The position numbers were made by a program, and so were the translations under genes. A stretch of 58,797 bases of DNA, taken from a virus. The notes under the pieces were generated by a model. The model ran no database searches. It saw only the letters and a program-made list of their open reading frames with translations, and was not told the DNA's origin. Positions 16,106 through 23,166 of the stretch are shown in pieces. Position 1 is the first letter of the stretch; each line of letters opens with the position of its first letter. The DNA is taken from IMG/VR virus record IMGVR_UViG_3300018420_000021, positions 1 to 58,797 of that record. One strand, written 5' to 3'.

Positions 16106-16702
16106 TTAACCTTTAAACCAACTTTTAACTTTAGCCCAGAGACCTTTGCGAGGTTTTTCAACTTCGACAATTTTGTCAACTTCCACAAGTTTCTCAACTT
16201 CGACAACTCGTTCGACAACCTTTTCAACTTCGACGATCTTTTCAACTTCGATTGGTTTTTCAATTTCTACCACACGTTCCACTTCACGCTCTATAACAAC
16301 AACTTCAGGAACTTTGGTGTTATCAATTTCTTCTTGGGTAGGTAATTTGATTTCTTCTTGACGTTTTAATTGCTGAACTCTTTGAAATGCAATATCAAAT
16401 GCTGTTTTACGTTGCACATTGATTTCATGTATCATGCCTTGAGATATTTCGTCAGCAGTTCCAACTCTTTTTAGTATGCGATTCCCAGCTTCTAAGATAC
16501 GTGTCTTATCCCATGGGATATCTTGATTAGTGAGTGTGATGTGTATAATGCTCTGCCCTCCAGAATTTAGCATCAGCACATTGTTGTTCAATGTGCATTG
16601 TCCACCTTGCTTGGCAATGAGATCTACCGGACCTACTGTTTGTGCAGTATAGTGCGGTGCGCTCATTTTGAGCAGTTCATTTTCAGCTTCTTGTAAGTTC
16701 AT
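16106..16702 (-). CDS. repeat-containing protein with VEKxVE repeats
   Basis: 198 residues. N-terminal ~120 residues form an unknown folded domain. Residues ~133-183 are a charged repeat (VEKIVEVEKVVERVVEVEK), probably an extended rod or coil. The last ~14 residues (LWAKVKSWFKG) form an amphipathic aromatic helix that may touch membranes. A GTTAAATA box lies seven bases before the ATG and there is no ribosome site. Confidence 0.6.
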   Translation of the reverse strand: MNLQEAENELLKMSAPHYTAQTVGPVDLIAKQGGQCTLNNNVLMLNSGGQSIIHITLTNQDIPWDKTRILEAGNRILKRVGTADEISQGMIHEINVQRKTAFDIAFQRVQQLKRQEEIKLPTQEEIDNTKVPEVVVIEREVERVVEIEKPIEVEKIVEVEKVVERVVEVEKLVEVDKIVEVEKPRKGLWAKVKSWFKG

Positions 16703-16709
16703 AACTTAA

Positions 16710-16717
16710 TATTTAAC
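16710..16717 (-). promoter_or_regulatory. late-promoter-like box GTTAAATA
   Basis: GTTAAATA-TTAAGTT-ATG on the minus strand. Like 14383, the spacing of seven bases predicts an almost leaderless message. Confidence 0.35.
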
Positions 16718-16769
16718 CGTTTTATATAGAAAATAATATGAAATCTTTCGGTTATGTTAAATAGAACTA

Positions 16770-16799
16770 CCACAGCCTAGCGTAATTTGCTGTGGTTTT
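16770..16799 (+). terminator. terminator hairpin upstream of the porin gene
   Basis: CCACAGC, 12-base loop, GCTGTGG, then TTTT. It would isolate the porin promoter from transcription entering from the left. Confidence 0.55.
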
Positions 16800-16810
16800 C
16801 ATTGAGTATG

Positions 16811-16830
16811 TGTTATATACTCATATAACA
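16811..16830. promoter_or_regulatory. perfect inverted repeat before the porin gene (possible operator)
   Basis: TGTTATAT-ACTC-ATATAACA, 8-bp arms, ~37 bp before the start codon in the promoter region. It could bind a dimeric regulator. It may also just form the AT-rich -10 region. Confidence 0.4.
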
Positions 16831-16866
16831 TACACACATTCAAAATAAAACTAAGGAAGGTAAAAG

Positions 16867-17754
16867 ATGAATAAATTTAGTATTATTGCTGTCTCTATGC
16901 TAGCAATTTTCGCTACCAATGGTGTTGTAGCTGACGAAGCTAAGACACCAGTAACTGCAAAAGTTTTTGGAGAAGTTCGTGCATTTGTTAACGTAACTAG
17001 CCAAGACAATGTAGATGCTAGTGTTGAAAGCTCCAGCTCAAAAATTGGAGTGGTAGCAAACGCCGATGCTTCTGATAATATCAGTGTGTTCGGTGAACTA
17101 AGTGCTGACGTTGATGTTAATAGCAGTAGTGCATTAACAACTCGTTTTGGATATGCAGGTGTCAAGCACGATACACTTGGTGCAATTAGTCTTGGTAAGC
17201 ATATGAGCATTATGGAAATCTTTGTTGATAAAGGCGATCAGTTTTTCGAAGGCGGAAACGCAGGCGTACAGAAGCAAGACTTCTATCAATCAAACAGTGT
17301 ACGTTACATGAACAAGATTGGCGATATTGAAATCGGCGGACTTGCTGTGATGACAGACGATGCACAAAATGAAGCAATCGACAGTTTTCAGATTGGTGCA
17401 GGTTACGCTGGTATTGGTATTGCATATGCATATAACAATTTAACAGATATCGGACACTATGGTATTGGTGCTGAACGTAAGTATGGTCCAATTCTATTAG
17501 CTGGTAGCTTGAGTATGCAAGATGCGACGACAGACGTAATCGGGTATGAAGCAGTTGTTGGTTATGATGTAACTGACGCAGTAACTATCAAAGGTGGTTA
17601 CAGTGACACAGATGCGGCAAATGATGACGGTGTTATTACTGGCGGAACAGAATACAAGTTTGGCGACAGTGGTGCAGTGGCATTTGCAACAGTTGACTAC
17701 GACAATGATTCAGAAGACTGGACAGCTCGTAGTGGTATTAGTCTTACCTTCTAA
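16867..17754 (+). CDS. outer-membrane porin
   Basis: 295 residues. Signal peptide MNKFSIIAVSMLAIFATNGVVA with cleavage near residue 22. The rest is an alternating beta-strand pattern (KVFGEVRAFVNV, GYAGVKH, TVDYDNDSEDWTARSGISLTF) that ends in Phe, the outer-membrane assembly signal. Such proteins form trimeric diffusion channels. It is flanked by its own terminators and an inverted repeat, like a separately regulated unit. A porin gene in a phage would change permeability or receptors of the host surface. Gene family: Gram-negative porin type. Confidence 0.78.
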   Translation: MNKFSIIAVSMLAIFATNGVVADEAKTPVTAKVFGEVRAFVNVTSQDNVDASVESSSSKIGVVANADASDNISVFGELSADVDVNSSSALTTRFGYAGVKHDTLGAISLGKHMSIMEIFVDKGDQFFEGGNAGVQKQDFYQSNSVRYMNKIGDIEIGGLAVMTDDAQNEAIDSFQIGAGYAGIGIAYAYNNLTDIGHYGIGAERKYGPILLAGSLSMQDATTDVIGYEAVVGYDVTDAVTIKGGYSDTDAANDDGVITGGTEYKFGDSGAVAFATVDYDNDSEDWTARSGISLTF

Positions 17755-17780
17755 GAAAGTAAATATAATATCAAACTCAA

Positions 17781-17810
17781 ATAAGCAGGGTTCATCCCTG
17801 CTTATTTTTT
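17781..17810 (+). terminator. intrinsic terminator after the porin gene
   Basis: ATAAGCAGGG-TTCAT-CCCTGCTTAT, ten perfect pairs, followed by T5. Confidence 0.88.
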
Positions 17811-17850
17811 GACTACTAAATACGTGAAAAGCAAATCAAAAGGTTTTTCA

Positions 17851-18054
17851 ATGACACCCAACGAGCTCGAACATGCAAACAGATTATTCTGGATTGTAAA
17901 GGGACGACTAGTTCCAAAAGGTTGGAGCGATAAAACTATCCAAGATATGGTTAGAGACTATACCAAACGTGTATGGTATAATGAAGAATCATATATCTAC
18001 GAAGAAGGTTTTGAAAAAGCCTGGCAAAAACACTTGACAAATCCTCTTAACTAG
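17851..18054 (+). CDS. small protein, 67 aa
   Basis: MTPNELEHANRLFWIVKGRL. An in-frame GTG at 17824 and a TTG at 17809 could extend it; an ACTAAATA box just before the GTG makes that start possible. Basic with many aromatics. No family recognised. The promoter of the tmRNA lies inside its last codons. Confidence 0.5.
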   Translation: MTPNELEHANRLFWIVKGRLVPKGWSDKTIQDMVRDYTKRVWYNEESYIYEEGFEKAWQKHLTNPLN

Positions 18055-18064
18055 CGTATAAATA
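18034..18064 (+). promoter_or_regulatory. promoter of the tmRNA: sigma70-like and late box combined
   Basis: TTGACA, 17 bp, TATAAA; the -10 is also a perfect late box TATAAATA (18057-18064). The gene could thus be read both early and late. Confidence 0.75.
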
Positions 18065-18074
18065 ATACTGCGAT

Positions 18075-18131
18075 GTTGAAGCAATTCAAACGCTATACAG
18101 GACTCGGGGGCAGTACCCGACGCCTCCACCA
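18075..18131 (+). ncRNA. ssrA: permuted tmRNA, acceptor piece
   Basis: The 3' acceptor half of a two-piece tmRNA, encoded upstream of the coding half. The segment ends in ACTCGGGGGCAGTACCCGA and CGCCTCC, A, CCA. The acceptor strand pairs with GGGGGCG at 18281-18287 and gives the G3-U70 wobble that alanyl-tRNA synthetase needs. GACTC at 18101-18105 can pair with GAGTC at 18321-18325 to build the P2 helix. The non-standard T loop is that of alphaproteobacterial two-piece tmRNAs. The 5' end of the piece is approximate. Confidence 0.88.
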
Positions 18132-18149
18132 TAAACACATGAGGATATC

Positions 18150-18293
18150 ATGAATTGGGATTGGCACTGGATTAGTTGGTTTAAAGGAACTCCTTTTCAA
18201 TGGGGCGATTTTAAATTAAATAGTGGAAATCCTTATAAAAGTTATAGATTTGGACCATTACTTATTCGTGTGTTTATGAGGGGGGCGAAATAG
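18150..18293 (+). CDS. possible 47-aa protein in the tmRNA intervening segment
   Basis: An open frame MNWDWHWISWFKGTPFQWG... with GAGGATATC ahead of the ATG lies wholly in the segment between the two tmRNA pieces. It ends 13 bases inside the coding piece. It is very rich in Trp, Phe and Gly. If real, processing of the tmRNA would destroy its message, linking its synthesis to the unprocessed precursor. It could also be chance. Confidence 0.4.
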   Translation: MNWDWHWISWFKGTPFQWGDFKLNSGNPYKSYRFGPLLIRVFMRGAK

Positions 18294-18460
18294 GATCGAC
18301 TGGTAGTTAATAGGAGAGTGGAGTCGTCCCGATGTAAGCTGGGTTAACGCGAACAATACTATAATTGCAAACGATAATTTTGCATCTGAGGATTTTGCCC
18401 TAGCGGCATAATTGCTCTGGGCGGGACCTGCCTGGAAACAGAAGTGCCACTTTGATTTGG
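18281..18460 (+). ncRNA. ssrA: permuted tmRNA, coding piece with tag reading frame
   Basis: It begins GGGGGCGAAATAGGATCGAC. The tag frame starts with the resume codon GCA at 18367 and reads ANDNFASEDFALAA, stop TAA at 18409-18411. The ANDNFA start and hydrophobic ALAA end match alphaproteobacterial proteolysis tags. The segment after the stop (GGGCGGGACCTGCCTGG) can form a pseudoknot-like stem. It would release stalled ribosomes and tag proteins for proteolysis in the infected cell. The 3' end is approximate. Confidence 0.9.
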
Positions 18461-18466
18461 GGTAAA

Positions 18467-18616
18467 ATGAAAGTAGTTAAAGTTGACAACCGTTATCAAT
18501 ATATTGTTTATAGAGACGATGGTACAGTAGCTTTGGTTACATCTAATAGTAAAATTGCTCAAGACTATATTAAAAATAATACAATACGATCAGGTTATCA
18601 AGAAGACAACAAATGA
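18467..18616 (+). CDS. small protein, 49 aa
   Basis: MKVVKVDNRYQYIVYRDDG..., directly after the tmRNA with GGGGT ahead of the ATG, and overlapping the next start by ATGA. A small beta-rich protein; no family recognised. Confidence 0.55.
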   Translation: MKVVKVDNRYQYIVYRDDGTVALVTSNSKIAQDYIKNNTIRSGYQEDNK

Positions 18617-19275
18617 GATATATTTGGATTAGTGGTGATAGTTTTTGTTGGCAACGAAAAAATCCAGAAACAGATTGGCCTCTTATACTAGCTAATCAAT
18701 TAGAACTAAAACTCGAAGGTGAAGGGTTTCCAGGACAACACTGGTGGCCCGTTATGAAAACTTTACTAGACTACGCTCAAACTGAAAAGTTCTCACGAAC
18801 CGAATATTTTATAATCTGCCACACAGACTGTGACAGACTTATTACACCACCTGATATTAAAATAGTTAGACAAGAGCAGTTTACACTTAAACAACGTGAA
18901 CACATCAGTGAAATATATTTCAAATATATCTACAGTAGAGAAATGATACAGTGGATGTCTGAGATGTATTTCAAAGATCTAAACCGAATACTAGCAGATA
19001 AAAAACCTATCTATCTAAACGTATTTGGTGAGCTTGGCGAAGGTTTTGAAACAGATAAGCATCTGTTTAATAGCATTTTAAACGGAATGAAAACGTCTCC
19101 AGATCAAAATCTCAGAGATTTTTGTATGCATGACTATGATGCATACGGGCCTGACACACACCCAAATCATTTTACACCTGATCAAAATCAAAAATTTGCT
19201 GACATACTGTTCAACAATATACAAAACTACACGCCTAATTCGTTTGTGCAAGATTTGGATTCGTTGCATAAATAA
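18613..19275 (+). CDS. SGNH/GDSL-hydrolase-like protein
   Basis: 220 residues. The GDS at 8-10 (WISGDSFCW) and a C-terminal DTHPNHFT resemble the nucleophile Ser and the Asp-His pair of SGNH hydrolases. The middle blocks (Gly, Asn) are not clear. Related proteins lie at 31646 and 41257. An esterase or sugar deacylase acting on envelope glycans is possible; activity is unproven. Confidence 0.5.
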   Translation: MRYIWISGDSFCWQRKNPETDWPLILANQLELKLEGEGFPGQHWWPVMKTLLDYAQTEKFSRTEYFIICHTDCDRLITPPDIKIVRQEQFTLKQREHISEIYFKYIYSREMIQWMSEMYFKDLNRILADKKPIYLNVFGELGEGFETDKHLFNSILNGMKTSPDQNLRDFCMHDYDAYGPDTHPNHFTPDQNQKFADILFNNIQNYTPNSFVQDLDSLHK

Positions 19276-19309
19276 TTCTACCAAATACATACAATTGGTA
19301 ACTTAGTAG

Positions 19310-19338
19310 TTGACATCGCTAAGTATTAACGTTATATT
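19310..19338 (+). promoter_or_regulatory. sigma70-like promoter
   Basis: TTGACA, 17 bp, TATATT. The -35 and the start of the spacer (TTGACATCxCTAAGTA) nearly repeat the promoter at 12942. A CATAAATA box (19267-19274) lies upstream. Confidence 0.8.
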
Positions 19339-19373
19339 ACAGTTATAACACAGACACACACAAGGAGAATATT

Positions 19374-19613
19374 ATGTCTACAAATAAAAACCCATTCGAA
19401 ATCCGTTTAGAACTACTAAAAATGGCTAAAGAGATGATGGATCGTCAGTATGAAGATCAGATCAACTTAGCACATCATGCTATGGAGCAGTTTAAAGAAC
19501 AAGGTCAGTCAGTAACTGAATTTTTTGAAACTTATACTCCAAAGATGTATCAGCCAAAAGAAGTCATGGAAAAAGCCAATGAGCTTTATACTTTTGTTAC
19601 TAAAAAGGACTAA
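19374..19613 (+). CDS. small helical phage protein
   Basis: 79 residues, MSTNKNPFEIRLELLKMAKEM, with AAGGAG upstream. I recall similar short proteins in marine T4-like phages; function unknown. It has its own promoter and terminator, so it is a single-gene unit. Confidence 0.7.
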   Translation: MSTNKNPFEIRLELLKMAKEMMDRQYEDQINLAHHAMEQFKEQGQSVTEFFETYTPKMYQPKEVMEKANELYTFVTKKD

Positions 19614-19636
19614 TACTTTTAATAACACCTAAGCGG

Positions 19637-19664
19637 TAATGGGCCCATTGGGCCCATTACTTTT
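19637..19664 (+). terminator. intrinsic terminator
   Basis: TAATGGGCC-CATTG-GGCCCATTA followed by CTTTT. Confidence 0.75.
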
Positions 19665-19677
19665 ATAAGGAACTGGC

Positions 19678-20388
19678 ATGCAACACATATTGTTATTTGA
19701 TGTAGACGGAACACTTACTCCCAGTCGTCAACGAATCGATGAAGAATTTAGACTTTGGTTTTACGATTTCGTATGGAAACGTAATTATCATATAGGATTG
19801 GTTACAGGAAGTGACTATCCTAAAACAGTTGAACAACTTGGTAGAGAAATTTGTGAACGTGTTGGACGATCATTCAATTGTTTGGGCAATGATGTTTGGG
19901 CACAAGGTAAGAATGTCTATACTAATCCTTGGCACTTGCCAGCTGAAGCAGAATTCTTTCTATTAGAAAAACTTTTTCAAAGCAAATATCCTATTCGCAC
20001 AGGAACACACATTGAGCATAGACCCGGTCTATGCAACTTTAGTGTAGTTGGACGTGAAGCAACACAAGAACAGCGTCAAGAGTATCATGCGTTTGATAAC
20101 CAGGATGGCGAACGCATTCGTATTGCTACAGAACTAGGCGTTCACTTTCCAGACTTAGAAGCTCGTGTAGGCGGGGAAATATCAATTGATATCTATCCCA
20201 AAGGTGCCGACAAGCAACAGGTAATCGATACACTAGAAGGCGATTACACTATAAAGTATTTTGGTGATAGAACTGATCCAACAGGAAATGATCACACAAT
20301 CGCCCAGCGCATCATAAACGACAGGCTGGGCGATGTATATACAGTAACAGACTGGAAAGAAACTTGGGAGTTACTCCGTAGTCTTTAG
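19678..20388 (+). CDS. phosphomannomutase, PMM (HAD) type
   Basis: 236 residues. The HAD nucleophile motif DVDGTLTPS has D8 and D10. GLVTGSDYPK, the NFSVVGR segment, GGEISIDIYPKGADK and YFGDRTDPTGND match the eukaryotic-type PMM family rather than the bacterial alpha-phosphohexomutase family. It interconverts mannose-6-phosphate and mannose-1-phosphate. With the cupin and nucleotidyltransferase fusion at 11440 it may feed GDP-mannose or another nucleotide sugar for surface or DNA glycosylation. Confidence 0.82.
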   Translation: MQHILLFDVDGTLTPSRQRIDEEFRLWFYDFVWKRNYHIGLVTGSDYPKTVEQLGREICERVGRSFNCLGNDVWAQGKNVYTNPWHLPAEAEFFLLEKLFQSKYPIRTGTHIEHRPGLCNFSVVGREATQEQRQEYHAFDNQDGERIRIATELGVHFPDLEARVGGEISIDIYPKGADKQQVIDTLEGDYTIKYFGDRTDPTGNDHTIAQRIINDRLGDVYTVTDWKETWELLRSL

Positions 20389-20855
20389 TTCCACCATGGA
20401 TGGTTATGGCTGTAACGTCTTTCGTTGTTATATCCATAATTATATGCATGTTGCATTTCATGTCGATTCTGACCTGCTCTACAAGCCTGTCTATTACGTG
20501 CTTTGTGATAACGTAAGCATGGATCAAAGTTTTGAGGCTGTTGGTATATCACACGTTGCTTTGGACGGTGTGGTCTATGAATATCATGATATTCAACAGT
20601 TTCTCTGTATACTCGACGAGTATGATGGTTGTGTCTGTGGTTGGCAATGTTATCACCAACTACGGCACCTAAGAGTGTACCGCCAATAATAGCAACGTTA
20701 CGATTCTTATGCCCTTTGGTAATAGTACTTCCTAGTATACCACCAACAATACCACCTAGCAACAGACCTGATTGGTCGTCTGCTTTGGCTGTACTAACAT
20801 TAGCAGTTGCTAAAGCTAGTGCGGAAGTAGCTATAATAAGAGATTTTTTAAACAT
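20385..20855 (-). CDS. glycine-zipper outer-membrane protein (17 kDa-antigen-like)
   Basis: 156 residues. Signal peptide MFKKSLIIATSALALATANVSTAKA. Residues ~30-70 hold a glycine zipper (LLLGGIVGGILGS, GGTLLGAVVGDNIA) like Rickettsia 17 kDa surface antigen proteins. The remainder is rich in His, Arg and Tyr. Probably exported to the periplasm or outer membrane of the host. It overlaps the convergent phosphomannomutase gene by four bases. Confidence 0.7.
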   Translation of the reverse strand: MFKKSLIIATSALALATANVSTAKADDQSGLLLGGIVGGILGSTITKGHKNRNVAIIGGTLLGAVVGDNIANHRHNHHTRRVYRETVEYHDIHRPHRPKQRVIYQQPQNFDPCLRYHKARNRQACRAGQNRHEMQHAYNYGYNNERRYSHNHPWWN

Positions 20856-20900
20856 GTGCTCTCCTTCTGATATTTAACTTTATTACTTAGCTTATATATT

Positions 20901-20929
20901 AATATACTATAATATAATAGGTTTGTCAA
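20901..20929 (-). promoter_or_regulatory. sigma70-like promoter for the glycine-zipper gene
   Basis: Minus strand TTGACA, 17 bp, TATATT, then a leader with GAAGGAG before the ATG at 20855. Confidence 0.75.
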
Positions 20930-20931
20930 CC

Positions 20932-21001
20932 AAAAAAAAACCGTTTAGAAAAACTAAACGGACATGTTGGCGCCTTATCCCAACTTGCGAATCTTTTTGT
21001 T
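20932..21001 (-). ncRNA. candidate ~70-nt small RNA with intrinsic terminator
   Basis: On the minus strand a late box (21007-21014) is followed by a predicted transcript with a GTTGG/CCAAC hairpin (20966-20984) and then CCGTTTAG-TTTTT-CTAAACGG with nine T. The transcript would end just before the promoter of the next minus-strand gene and contains no gene. It looks like a free-standing small RNA, or the leftover terminator of a lost gene. Confidence 0.5.
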
Positions 21002-21006
21002 AAAAA

Positions 21007-21014
21007 TATTTATC
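21007..21014 (-). promoter_or_regulatory. late-promoter box GATAAATA for the small RNA
   Basis: GATAAATA on the minus strand; the predicted start six bases on is ~21001. Confidence 0.4.
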
Positions 21015-21031
21015 TTTTTTGCATTTTTTGG

Positions 21032-21059
21032 TTGACTTTCGGCTATTTGGTGCTATACT
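21032..21059 (+). promoter_or_regulatory. sigma70-like promoter with conserved leader
   Basis: TTGACT, 16 bp, TATACT. From the -10 onward the sequence (TATACTGTATATAACAG, then TTAGGAAA) is identical to that at 55771-55795, so the two genes share a regulatory cassette. Confidence 0.85.
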
Positions 21060-21092
21060 GTATATAACAGTTAGGAAATAGGAGAACAACAG

Positions 21093-21425
21093 ATGACAAA
21101 GACTTTCGAACAAGAAATGGATTACTTTAACAACTACAAAGATGCTAATGGTTTTGAAGCTATTTTTAGCATGTACGATGAAGGAATTGAATTCGATAAG
21201 CCTCATAACATCAAAACTCCAATGGTCATTCGTAATAAGTGTGATGTTTGGGGTTATGATACTTCTGCTGTTTGTACTGGTAAAACATGGGGTGATGTCT
21301 ACCAAGCATGTGATGCGGCAATTCGAAATGCCGTTGATAGTGAAGGTAACAGAGACCACCACGTTTTTATTGAAGATCTTGAAGTTCAAGATGATGGTTC
21401 ATGGAAGCTAGTAACTGGTTCTTAA
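21093..21425 (+). CDS. small acidic phage protein
   Basis: 110 residues, MTKTFEQEMDYFNNYKDANGF, with AGGAG upstream and a strong promoter. Rich in Asp and aromatic residues; no family recognised. Probably an early host-takeover protein, judged only from its promoter. Confidence 0.65.
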   Translation: MTKTFEQEMDYFNNYKDANGFEAIFSMYDEGIEFDKPHNIKTPMVIRNKCDVWGYDTSAVCTGKTWGDVYQACDAAIRNAVDSEGNRDHHVFIEDLEVQDDGSWKLVTGS

Positions 21426-21436
21426 CTAACTGATAT

Positions 21437-21455
21437 GGGCCCGATGCGAGGGCCC
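21437..21455 (+). terminator. weak hairpin after the small early gene
   Basis: GGGCCC-GATGCGA-GGGCCC, no T run. May be a processing or termination site. Confidence 0.35.
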
Positions 21456-21531
21456 GTGTCAAACACTGCATCGAAGTGATTAACGCCCATGGAGATGTAG
21501 ACGAAACGTATATACTATACAAAGGAGATGT

Positions 21532-21607
21532 TCCTGGATAGCTCAGTTGGTAGAGCAAGCGGCTGTTAACCGCTCGGTCGTAGGTTCGAGTCCTACTCCA
21601 GGAGCCA
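21532..21607 (+). tRNA. tRNA-Asn (GTT)
   Basis: 76 bases. Acceptor TCCTGGA/TCCAGGA, anticodon loop CTGTTAA, T loop TTCGAGT, discriminator G, encoded CCA. Confidence 0.94.
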
Positions 21608-21612
21608 ACAAA

Positions 21613-21647
21613 GTTAGACGGAGCTACGGCTTCGTCTAACAGTTTTT
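21613..21647 (+). terminator. intrinsic terminator after tRNA-Asn
   Basis: GTTAGACG, 12-base loop, CGTCTAAC, then AGTTTTT. Confidence 0.8.
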
Positions 21648-21659
21648 AAGGATGGAATT

Positions 21660-22031
21660 ATGAATACAGTTGTAATGGTCACTATGCTCGCAGGAGCAAT
21701 TATTGGAAGAGCAGAATTTGCTGATATGGATACGTGCTTGAAACAAGCAGAGCATGTTCGCACTCAGAGCGTTGCCGCACAAATGGCTAAAAATTTTCCT
21801 GATAGTCACGGAGAATGGATGGATGTTGCTTGTACCTATCATGTCAAAGAGCCTAACTTTAGCAAGTATACTAAGAACCTAGTAGAAATTTTAGACTTGT
21901 TAATGATGGATCAGATTACTGCTGAAGAAGCTTCAGATCGCATTGGCGTAGATTCTTTGAAGATTTTAGAAGAACTTGAAGAATATAATCGTATTCAAGG
22001 AATGGTTAATCAACAAAATCTAAGGAAATAG
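21660..22031 (+). CDS. small protein with N-terminal signal-like segment
   Basis: 123 residues. The N-terminus MNTVVMVTMLAGAIIGRAEFA is hydrophobic and could be a membrane anchor. DMDTCLKQAEHVRTQS resembles the Cys-containing start of small exported phage proteins. The C-terminal half is helical and acidic. AAGGATGGAATT precedes the ATG. Function unknown. Confidence 0.55.
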   Translation: MNTVVMVTMLAGAIIGRAEFADMDTCLKQAEHVRTQSVAAQMAKNFPDSHGEWMDVACTYHVKEPNFSKYTKNLVEILDLLMMDQITAEEASDRIGVDSLKILEELEEYNRIQGMVNQQNLRK

Positions 22032-22033
22032 AT

Positions 22034-22393
22034 ATGAGCATGCATCTTGTTGGTCCATACATGACCACTACAAACTATAAAAAGCGCAAGGCTAAGAAAA
22101 AGACCAAATCGCAACTTGAAGCTGAAGCACGTCATGCAAAGTTTCTCAAGAGTGTTGGTTATACTGGCAACAACAACGACTATCGTTCTGCGATGCCCAA
22201 CTACAAATCAGATCGCAACATTGCTCCAACGTCAGATGTGATTGCCACACACAACTCTGCGACGGCAAAGAAACAGCCCAAGGTATATACAGGTACACTT
22301 ATCAAAGGTATTGCAACCATGCACAAAAGTAATGCCGTTCCTGTAACCAGCAGAGAAGATGCTATTGCAGTTTCGAATATGAGGAGAGGTTAA
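22034..22393 (+). CDS. conserved phage protein of the RNIAPTSD / ATMHKSNAVPV type
   Basis: 119 residues. Basic N-terminal KKRKAKKKTKSQ, then MPNYKSDRNIAPTSDVI and a C-terminal KGIATMHKSNAVPV...RMRRG. This pattern recurs in many tailed phages, but its function is unknown to me. It follows the preceding gene by two bases and shares one base with the next start. Confidence 0.72.
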   Translation: MSMHLVGPYMTTTNYKKRKAKKKTKSQLEAEARHAKFLKSVGYTGNNNDYRSAMPNYKSDRNIAPTSDVIATHNSATAKKQPKVYTGTLIKGIATMHKSNAVPVTSREDAIAVSNMRRG

Positions 22394-22755
22394 TGAGAAA
22401 ATTTGTTTATGATTCGTGGAATGGGGTTATGAATGCTGACATGAATCCTTTAAAGCACATTCCAGATTTACATGTTAGGCACATGGTATTACAGGTTCTA
22501 GCATGGATGTGGTGTCTAATTTTTGCAATGATCGTAGGTAGCTGGACAGTATGGGGAATTAGTGTAATTTCACATCTACTCTTTATTGCAGGCATCGTAG
22601 TAACTGTAGGAACATTTGCAACAGCGAAACAAGCACCAAATAGTTTTAATTTTATTAAAGGCTATCATAGTTTAGGAAGAAGCCGCGGAACTATCTGGGT
22701 AGACGGCAAACGTGTAACATTACCTAAAGGAGATCCTGGTGGCGAACACGAATAA
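22393..22755 (+). CDS. small membrane protein
   Basis: 120 residues with two membrane helices (LQVLAWMWCLIFAMIVGSW and ISHLLFIAGIVVTVGTF). The C-terminal 40 residues are soluble. It overlaps both neighbours by one base. Unknown role in the envelope. Confidence 0.6.
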   Translation: MRKFVYDSWNGVMNADMNPLKHIPDLHVRHMVLQVLAWMWCLIFAMIVGSWTVWGISVISHLLFIAGIVVTVGTFATAKQAPNSFNFIKGYHSLGRSRGTIWVDGKRVTLPKGDPGGEHE

Positions 22756-23003
22756 TGAAAACAATAATACACATAAACAAAAATCTAAAACAGTCAAACG
22801 ACAAACACGGTAGAACTCTGCCTGTGTGTCGTGTTGAAGTAGAAGGCCAGACTTGGTATGGAAGTAGTGTAGATATACTTGGACCAAGTTCTATGATATA
22901 CTCACCAGACAAACCTAGAAAGTGTGGTGCAAAACTTTGGATCGAAACTGATGCTAAAGTTGTTATACATGATAAAACAACATTTAAAGAAATGAAGTCA
23001 TGA
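22755..23003 (+). CDS. small protein, 82 aa
   Basis: MKTIIHINKNLKQSNDKHGRTLPVCRVEVEGQTWYG... A beta-rich small domain of a type common in marine T4-like phages, unknown function. Last gene of the run before a strong terminator. 23004-23107 holds no supported gene. Confidence 0.62.
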   Translation: MKTIIHINKNLKQSNDKHGRTLPVCRVEVEGQTWYGSSVDILGPSSMIYSPDKPRKCGAKLWIETDAKVVIHDKTTFKEMKS

Positions 23004-23107
23004 AGATAAAAAGGTGTGGTGTAATCTTTAAAAATCGCCGATCCTACTAAATATTGTATACAGAATAGTTTTAGAAGCTAGGACAGGAATGTATACTACA
23101 AAAGTTA

Positions 23108-23138
23108 AACCGCTACTTTTTAAGTAGCGGTTTTTTTT
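23108..23138 (+). terminator. strong intrinsic terminator
   Basis: AACCGCTACTT-TTT-AAGTAGCGGTT followed by T6. It separates the upstream run from the curli module. Confidence 0.92.
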
Positions 23139-23145
23139 ATAAATA
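23138..23145 (+). promoter_or_regulatory. late-promoter box TATAAATA of the curli module
   Basis: A perfect TATAAATA begins on the last T of the terminator, 21 bases before csgF. A short leader with GAAGGA follows. The curli genes would therefore be expressed late. Confidence 0.65.
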
Positions 23146-23166
23146 CGACTGGGGAGTGAAGGATTT

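Noticed and set aside
16146-16361. Ser/Thr-rich plus-strand frame opposite the VEK-repeat protein
   Set aside because: It is the complement of the VEK repeats and has no start signals.
19621-19664. GGGCCC-rich hairpin as a recombination or attachment site
   Set aside because: Its T-rich tail and position after a gene make it a plain terminator.
23000-23050. 16-codon frame (MKIKRCG...) after the 82-aa gene
   Set aside because: Too short, no domain, and it overlaps the upstream stop; nothing supports translation.
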